10,342 bases of DNA. Source: Candidatus Kapaibacterium sp. (lineage in GTDB: Bacteria > Bacteroidota > Ignavibacteria > Kapaibacteriales > UBA2268). Shown here in pieces: positions 7,238-10,342 of the stretch. Every line of letters starts with the position of its first letter. Within the stretch, counting starts at the first letter, position 1. The translations under genes and the position numbers were made by a program. The notes beneath the pieces were generated by a model that saw nothing but the letters and a program-made list of their open reading frames with translations, was not told the DNA's origin and searched no databases. The stretch spans positions 1 through 10,342 of the forward strand of contig CALHRB010000031.1 in the NCBI GenBank assembly GCA_938038165.1. Reading direction: 5' to 3'.

Positions 7238-8995
7238 ATGAAAAGAGCAATATTCATATTAATTAATCTACTGCTGTTTTTCTCAAATCTCTGGGGGTTC
7301 GATCCTGTAGGTGAGCCCGTGGAGGGAAACAGCTGGACCCAAGCGTTCACTCAGGCGTGGGAGGATAATCCTGCAAGCGGCTATGTTGAAGCTGTTGCTA
7401 AAACTCATCCTTTTGATAAAATGACTATTACTCATCTGGGGGATGAAACTGCAACCTGCTATTTTGAAGTTCACACTTCAATAACTATTCCTTTTGATGT
7501 TACAAAGGTGAAGACACAAGATGGCTCTACAATAAACGATCCTTCTGACTGGATTGAAGATTCTGGGTCCGAAGCTCAAGACTATTCTGTCGTTATTGAT
7601 AATAATTCATTAAATTCCAAGACCTGGTATGCATGGTTCACTATAACATTTACCGATCCTACAGCTGGAAATCCGCGAAAGATATCTTTTCTGTTCGAAA
7701 CTTATTATCAGGGTAACCTTGTGGAAAGATGGTACTGTGGTTATAACATCAAAGATTTTTTCAAAGGTGGAAATGTTGTAAATGGTTGGAATATCTACAA
7801 AATCAGGAATTATATTCCACCTGCTATGCAAAGCAATTCAGTTGTTCTTCATCTTGATCCAGTTAATATGAGAGATAATCACTCTTCAGAACTTAATCCA
7901 TTTCAAAAATGGTATGATATTGGAGGCTTAGTCTATGATAATGCTGAAATGACAGACTCAAAAAGGCAACCAAGCTTTATATCCAACTGGTATCAAAGAC
8001 CAAGTCCACCAGATACTTATCTGCCCGGCGTTAGATTTACTCAGGATAATAACACCTATAAATATGGTTATTCTGACTTAATGTCTATTGATTTTGATAA
8101 TCAAAATGGTGATGTCATTACTTCTAATACGGAAGATAAATGGCATCCAACAGCAGAAGACAAGAGCCTTCTGATTATCTTCAAACCGGAAACACCTGAT
8201 GGAAGTCCTGCTTACTGGAGCGACGGCAGACAAGTCCTTGCTGAATTCGGTGGTCCGCTGAGTGGTTTTAATATCTACATTAATCAAGGTAAGCTGTTTT
8301 ATGGGATGTGGAACAGATTCGAATCGAGATATGCCTCGATTGATCTTCCGGCAACAATGCCAAATATACTGATGGCTCATCTTGAATATAATGGTGAAAC
8401 AAAAAAATTCAGGGGAATGCTTTATTATAATTCAATTCGTTTGATTTCAGAATTAATGAATTTTTACGGCATTACAAAAGATGTTGACAAACACGGGATT
8501 GGTGGTGCCTGCAGAACACGATTTGTTGATTATAGCATCGGAAGCACATATTCCTGCGAATTTAACGGAATACTCGGAGATGTGATTGTTTATAATTCGC
8601 TTTCCGATTGGACCGAAGTATATTATAACATTAATACCCGCTATGGGACGCAGTTCTTACACCCCGTTAATGGATTAGAATACCCAAGGCAAAATGGAGA
8701 TTGGGATTACTATGCTCACGACGAAGCACCGGAAGAAGCTATGCAAACTGAAGCATACCCCAATCCATTTGCAACAGAGACTTCGTTCGACCTAAGTCTG
8801 CCCGCCAAGGAATTTGTAACCGTCTCGATTTATGATATGCAGGGCAGAAAGGTTTATGATGTGTTTGCTGGAATGCTTAACGCAGGAAGGAACCAAATTA
8901 CAATTAACTCGAATGGTTTGATGTCTGGCATCTATCTTATCAGAGCCACCGGCACAGACTTTTCATTGACACAGAAAGTTGTTTTAGTTAAATAG
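7238..8995 (+). CDS. T9SS-secreted surface protein: unknown beta-rich domain, ConA-like module, sorting tail
   Basis: The protein has 585 aa. It has a signal peptide (MKR, hydrophobic 4-19, cleavage near LWG 18-20). Residues about 25-195 form an unrecognised beta-rich domain with SWTQAFTQ near its start. This faintly recalls secreted PEP-CTERM-type domains that begin SW.Q.F.E, but the likeness is too weak to name a family. The shared module begins at VVLHLDP (202-208) and carries SDGRQ (328-332), GGPLSG from 338, GMWNRFE (356-362) and IGGACRT (421-427). The T9SS type A tail covers about 500-585 (EAYPNPFA, MQGRK, GIYLIRA). The cysteine found in DGRQC of the two sister proteins is replaced by valine (333). 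No Shine-Dalgarno site precedes ATG 7238, only an A-run. The 234-nt gap upstream may hold its own promoter or an attenuator. Confidence 0.88.
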   Translation: MKRAIFILINLLLFFSNLWGFDPVGEPVEGNSWTQAFTQAWEDNPASGYVEAVAKTHPFDKMTITHLGDETATCYFEVHTSITIPFDVTKVKTQDGSTINDPSDWIEDSGSEAQDYSVVIDNNSLNSKTWYAWFTITFTDPTAGNPRKISFLFETYYQGNLVERWYCGYNIKDFFKGGNVVNGWNIYKIRNYIPPAMQSNSVVLHLDPVNMRDNHSSELNPFQKWYDIGGLVYDNAEMTDSKRQPSFISNWYQRPSPPDTYLPGVRFTQDNNTYKYGYSDLMSIDFDNQNGDVITSNTEDKWHPTAEDKSLLIIFKPETPDGSPAYWSDGRQVLAEFGGPLSGFNIYINQGKLFYGMWNRFESRYASIDLPATMPNILMAHLEYNGETKKFRGMLYYNSIRLISELMNFYGITKDVDKHGIGGACRTRFVDYSIGSTYSCEFNGILGDVIVYNSLSDWTEVYYNINTRYGTQFLHPVNGLEYPRQNGDWDYYAHDEAPEEAMQTEAYPNPFATETSFDLSLPAKEFVTVSIYDMQGRKVYDVFAGMLNAGRNQITINSNGLMSGIYLIRATGTDFSLTQKVVLVK

Positions 8996-9190
8996 TCTGA
9001 TTAGATCTGTGGGGCAACCCGCAGACAGAGCGTTATTTGAAAAATCGGCAGATGAATATCGGGATGAATAGGAATTTCGTGCGGTAACTCCCCTAAATTC
9101 CCTTAGAGCCTTCATCAAGATAGCATACTGTTTATTTCGGTTTCCGCAGTGGCAAATTAAATAATTATAGACAAAACACTGCATGCAAAA
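8996..9190. repeat. GC-richer intergenic stretch, candidate dispersed repeat
   Basis: This stretch is visibly richer in G and C than the other intergenic DNA in the window and than the T-rich run right after it. It holds a GNRA hairpin (9006-9025) and an inverted repeat, GGAATTT at 9071-9077 with AAATTCC at 9095-9101. The minus strand is open for 66 codons from 9184 to 8984, but that frame overlaps the end of the third large gene and has no RBS or recognisable domain. Its different composition suggests an inserted intergenic repeat element or a decayed gene fragment. Only one copy is present here, so repetition cannot be shown. Confidence 0.3.
9006..9025 (+). terminator. hairpin with GNRA tetraloop after the third large gene
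   Basis: TCTGTGGG and CCCGCAGA form an 8-bp stem with one T-G wobble, closed by a GCAA tetraloop of the stable GNRA class. It starts 10 nt after the stop codon, much as the 4755-4778 hairpin follows the first large gene. No T-run follows directly, so it may stabilise the 3' end or help factor-dependent termination rather than act as an intrinsic terminator. Confidence 0.45.
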
Positions 9191-9235
9191 AAAGTTCTCT
9201 CTATATTTTTTTTTAACTTTTGTTTAATTTTTTTC

Positions 9236-9242
9236 AAAGGAG
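9236..9242 (+). promoter_or_regulatory. strong Shine-Dalgarno site
   Basis: AAAGGAG ends 6 nt before ATG 9249 and is the only full-strength Shine-Dalgarno in the window. It fixes the start of the small secreted protein and suggests high translation of that gene compared with its neighbours. A TAACTTTTG at 9214-9222, just upstream, resembles a -7 element but has one extra T. Confidence 0.7.
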
Positions 9243-9248
9243 TTTATT

Positions 9249-9710
9249 ATGAAAAAGTTTTTTGCAATTCTCGCAGTTTTAGTTCTTTTCGGAACTTACG
9301 CATGGGCAACTGACGATTATAACACTTTCAAAATGAAAACTGAGTGTAAAGCTATGTCTGTTTTAGGTGGAAATACATATGATTTGGGGTCCTATGTAGC
9401 AGGATATGATGGTTCTCCAAATACTGGTTCAGAATATGTAGCAACTTGGACACTTTCTAACTGGGGTATTGATGGAAAATTTAATTATACAATAACGGAA
9501 ACACAAAGTTATACTGGTGTTACTTTGTCCACAATTGGTGCTTGGAATTCGGGTAAATTTAATATCTTTAATACACATGTTGAATTTAAATCAACCAATT
9601 GCAATGCATCAGGCGATTTCACTTTAACGGTAACTAATGTTAAAATCGCTGAAGATGTTGTTGCCAGTGATAATATTTCAATAATATACACACTAACAGT
9701 AACTGATTAA
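9249..9710 (+). CDS. small exported beta-rich protein, first of a related pair
   Basis: The protein has 153 aa. It has a clear Sec signal peptide (MKK, hydrophobic 4-18, cleavage after AWA at 20), leaving a mature part of about 133 residues. Shortly after the cleavage site comes NTFKM (25-29), then cysteines at 33 and 118 that could form a disulfide, and the chain ends YTLTVTD. The alternating pattern (YTITETQ, FTLTVTNV) suggests an immunoglobulin-like beta sandwich. It has a loose resemblance to DUF4402-type exported proteins (YDLGSYVAG early, FTLTVT late), but I would not assign that family without a profile search. It has no T9SS tail, so it probably stays in the periplasm or at the outer membrane, or leaves by another route. 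It has a strong ribosome site and is followed after 26 nt by a relative. Confidence 0.85.
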   Translation: MKKFFAILAVLVLFGTYAWATDDYNTFKMKTECKAMSVLGGNTYDLGSYVAGYDGSPNTGSEYVATWTLSNWGIDGKFNYTITETQSYTGVTLSTIGAWNSGKFNIFNTHVEFKSTNCNASGDFTLTVTNVKIAEDVVASDNISIIYTLTVTD

Positions 9711-9736
9711 TAATTATTAGTAGTATTAAAAAAGAA

Positions 9737-10291
9737 ATGATAATGAAATTAAAATTATTAAAGCTAATTATTATTGTTACGATAACAGTACTTTCAGCTA
9801 ATAATTTGCTTTCACAAAGTCCACCAACTGTTCAAAGCGACAATACATTTAAGATGTCAATATATTGTCATCCACCTATATTTTATTCAAATGATTTACC
9901 AAATGTATTGAGTCCCAGCGTTGTTTGTGGTGAAGATTGGACAGATTTTAATGGTGATAATAATGCAAATATTATTGAATTTAATTTCTGGGGTGATGGA
10001 ACGAAAACGTATAATGTTGAAATAACTACGGCAACCAATCAATATCCACCATCTGGTTCGGGACCTTTTGCATATATTACTACTGAGTGGACATATATTG
10101 ACAGAAATCATACTTCAGATAATTGGATTGCGGCTGAGCAAGGTAATAAATTTGAACAAATTTCACCTTCAGAAGATCATTGTGACGGGCATTTTGTTAT
10201 TAAACTGAAAGCTGTTAAAGGTAGGGCTGATGCAGATTTCTATAAAGTTGATCAAGTTCCATTCACTTTTAAGTTGAGTGTTACTGATTAG
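9737..10291 (+). CDS. small exported beta-rich protein, second of the pair, with EF-hand-like loop
   Basis: The protein has 184 aa; a second ATG at 9743 is an equally good start and would remove two residues. It has a signal peptide (KLKLLK then hydrophobic 10-21, cleavage near LSQ 25-27). It shares NTFKM (36-40), an early cysteine (44), a late cysteine (149) and the C-terminal FKLSVTD with the protein just upstream, so the two are likely distant paralogues. A central inserted segment carries an extra cysteine (64) and D-F-N-G-D-N-N-A-N-I-I-E (70-81). Acidic or amide residues sit at positions 1, 3, 5, 7, 9 and 12 of this segment, as in an EF-hand calcium loop. It is probably co-transcribed with the gene 26 nt upstream. 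Function is unknown; it could be a structural or ligand-binding partner at the cell surface. Confidence 0.82.
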   Translation: MIMKLKLLKLIIIVTITVLSANNLLSQSPPTVQSDNTFKMSIYCHPPIFYSNDLPNVLSPSVVCGEDWTDFNGDNNANIIEFNFWGDGTKTYNVEITTATNQYPPSGSGPFAYITTEWTYIDRNHTSDNWIAAEQGNKFEQISPSEDHCDGHFVIKLKAVKGRADADFYKVDQVPFTFKLSVTD

Positions 10292-10342
10292 TATTAAATT
10301 TGGAAATTGCTGTCTAATTAGATATTGAAACGGTTTTTCATT
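10292..10342. other. right-edge intergenic sequence
   Basis: These 51 nt after the last stop codon show no gene start, hairpin or recognisable site; the stretch is AT-rich like the other spacers. Confidence 0.4.

Noticed and set aside
8984..9184. 66-codon minus-strand frame after the third large gene
   Set aside because: It overlaps the coding end, has no ribosome site or domain, and is better explained by the GC-richer repeat-like spacer; kept only as a clue for that element.

Overview
The window is AT-rich, with A-rich start regions and one clear Shine-Dalgarno site. It carries three large secreted proteins that end in a type IX secretion system (T9SS) type A sorting domain. T9SS sorting domains are known from the Bacteroidota/Ignavibacteriota/Chlorobi lineage (FCB group), so the source is probably a member of that group. 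An Ignavibacteria-like organism is my inference; no phylogenetic marker is present.

Layout: positions 1-223 hold an open reading frame on the minus strand that runs off the left edge and may be the start of a divergent gene. Positions 224-810 are a very AT-rich divergent regulatory region. It has three copies of a 23-nt box with dyad symmetry (AAATAC-N10-GTATTT). The copy nearest each side is followed, after exactly 20 nt, by a Bacteroidota-type TAnnTTTG element pointing outwards. Next come three co-directional genes for T9SS cargo proteins: 811-4746 (1311 aa), 4808-7003 (731 aa) and 7238-8995 (585 aa). A perfect hairpin lies between the first two, a set of competing inverted repeats between the second and third, and a GNRA-loop hairpin plus a more GC-rich, repeat-like stretch after the third. 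The window ends with two small exported proteins that appear to be distant relatives of each other (9249-9710 and 9737-10291).

The three large proteins share one design: a signal peptide, a different N-terminal part in each, then a common module of roughly 280 residues and a T9SS tail. The N-terminal parts are an unknown domain plus two beta-helix domains, a Cys-rich LamG domain, and an unknown beta-rich domain. The common module begins like the bacterial 'LWLDAS' concanavalin-A-like fold and carries two signatures, DGRQ...E.GGPLSG...GMWNRFE and IGGA.RT...DYS.GSTYS. The likely picture is a locus for cell-surface or released proteins with swapped front ends, probably adhesive or glycan-binding. 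No catalytic residues were recognised, and the ligand and function are unknown. The two small proteins share NTFKM near the mature N terminus, a conserved cysteine pair and a C-terminal L(T/S)VTD. They lack a T9SS tail and may be partner or structural subunits, but that is inference.
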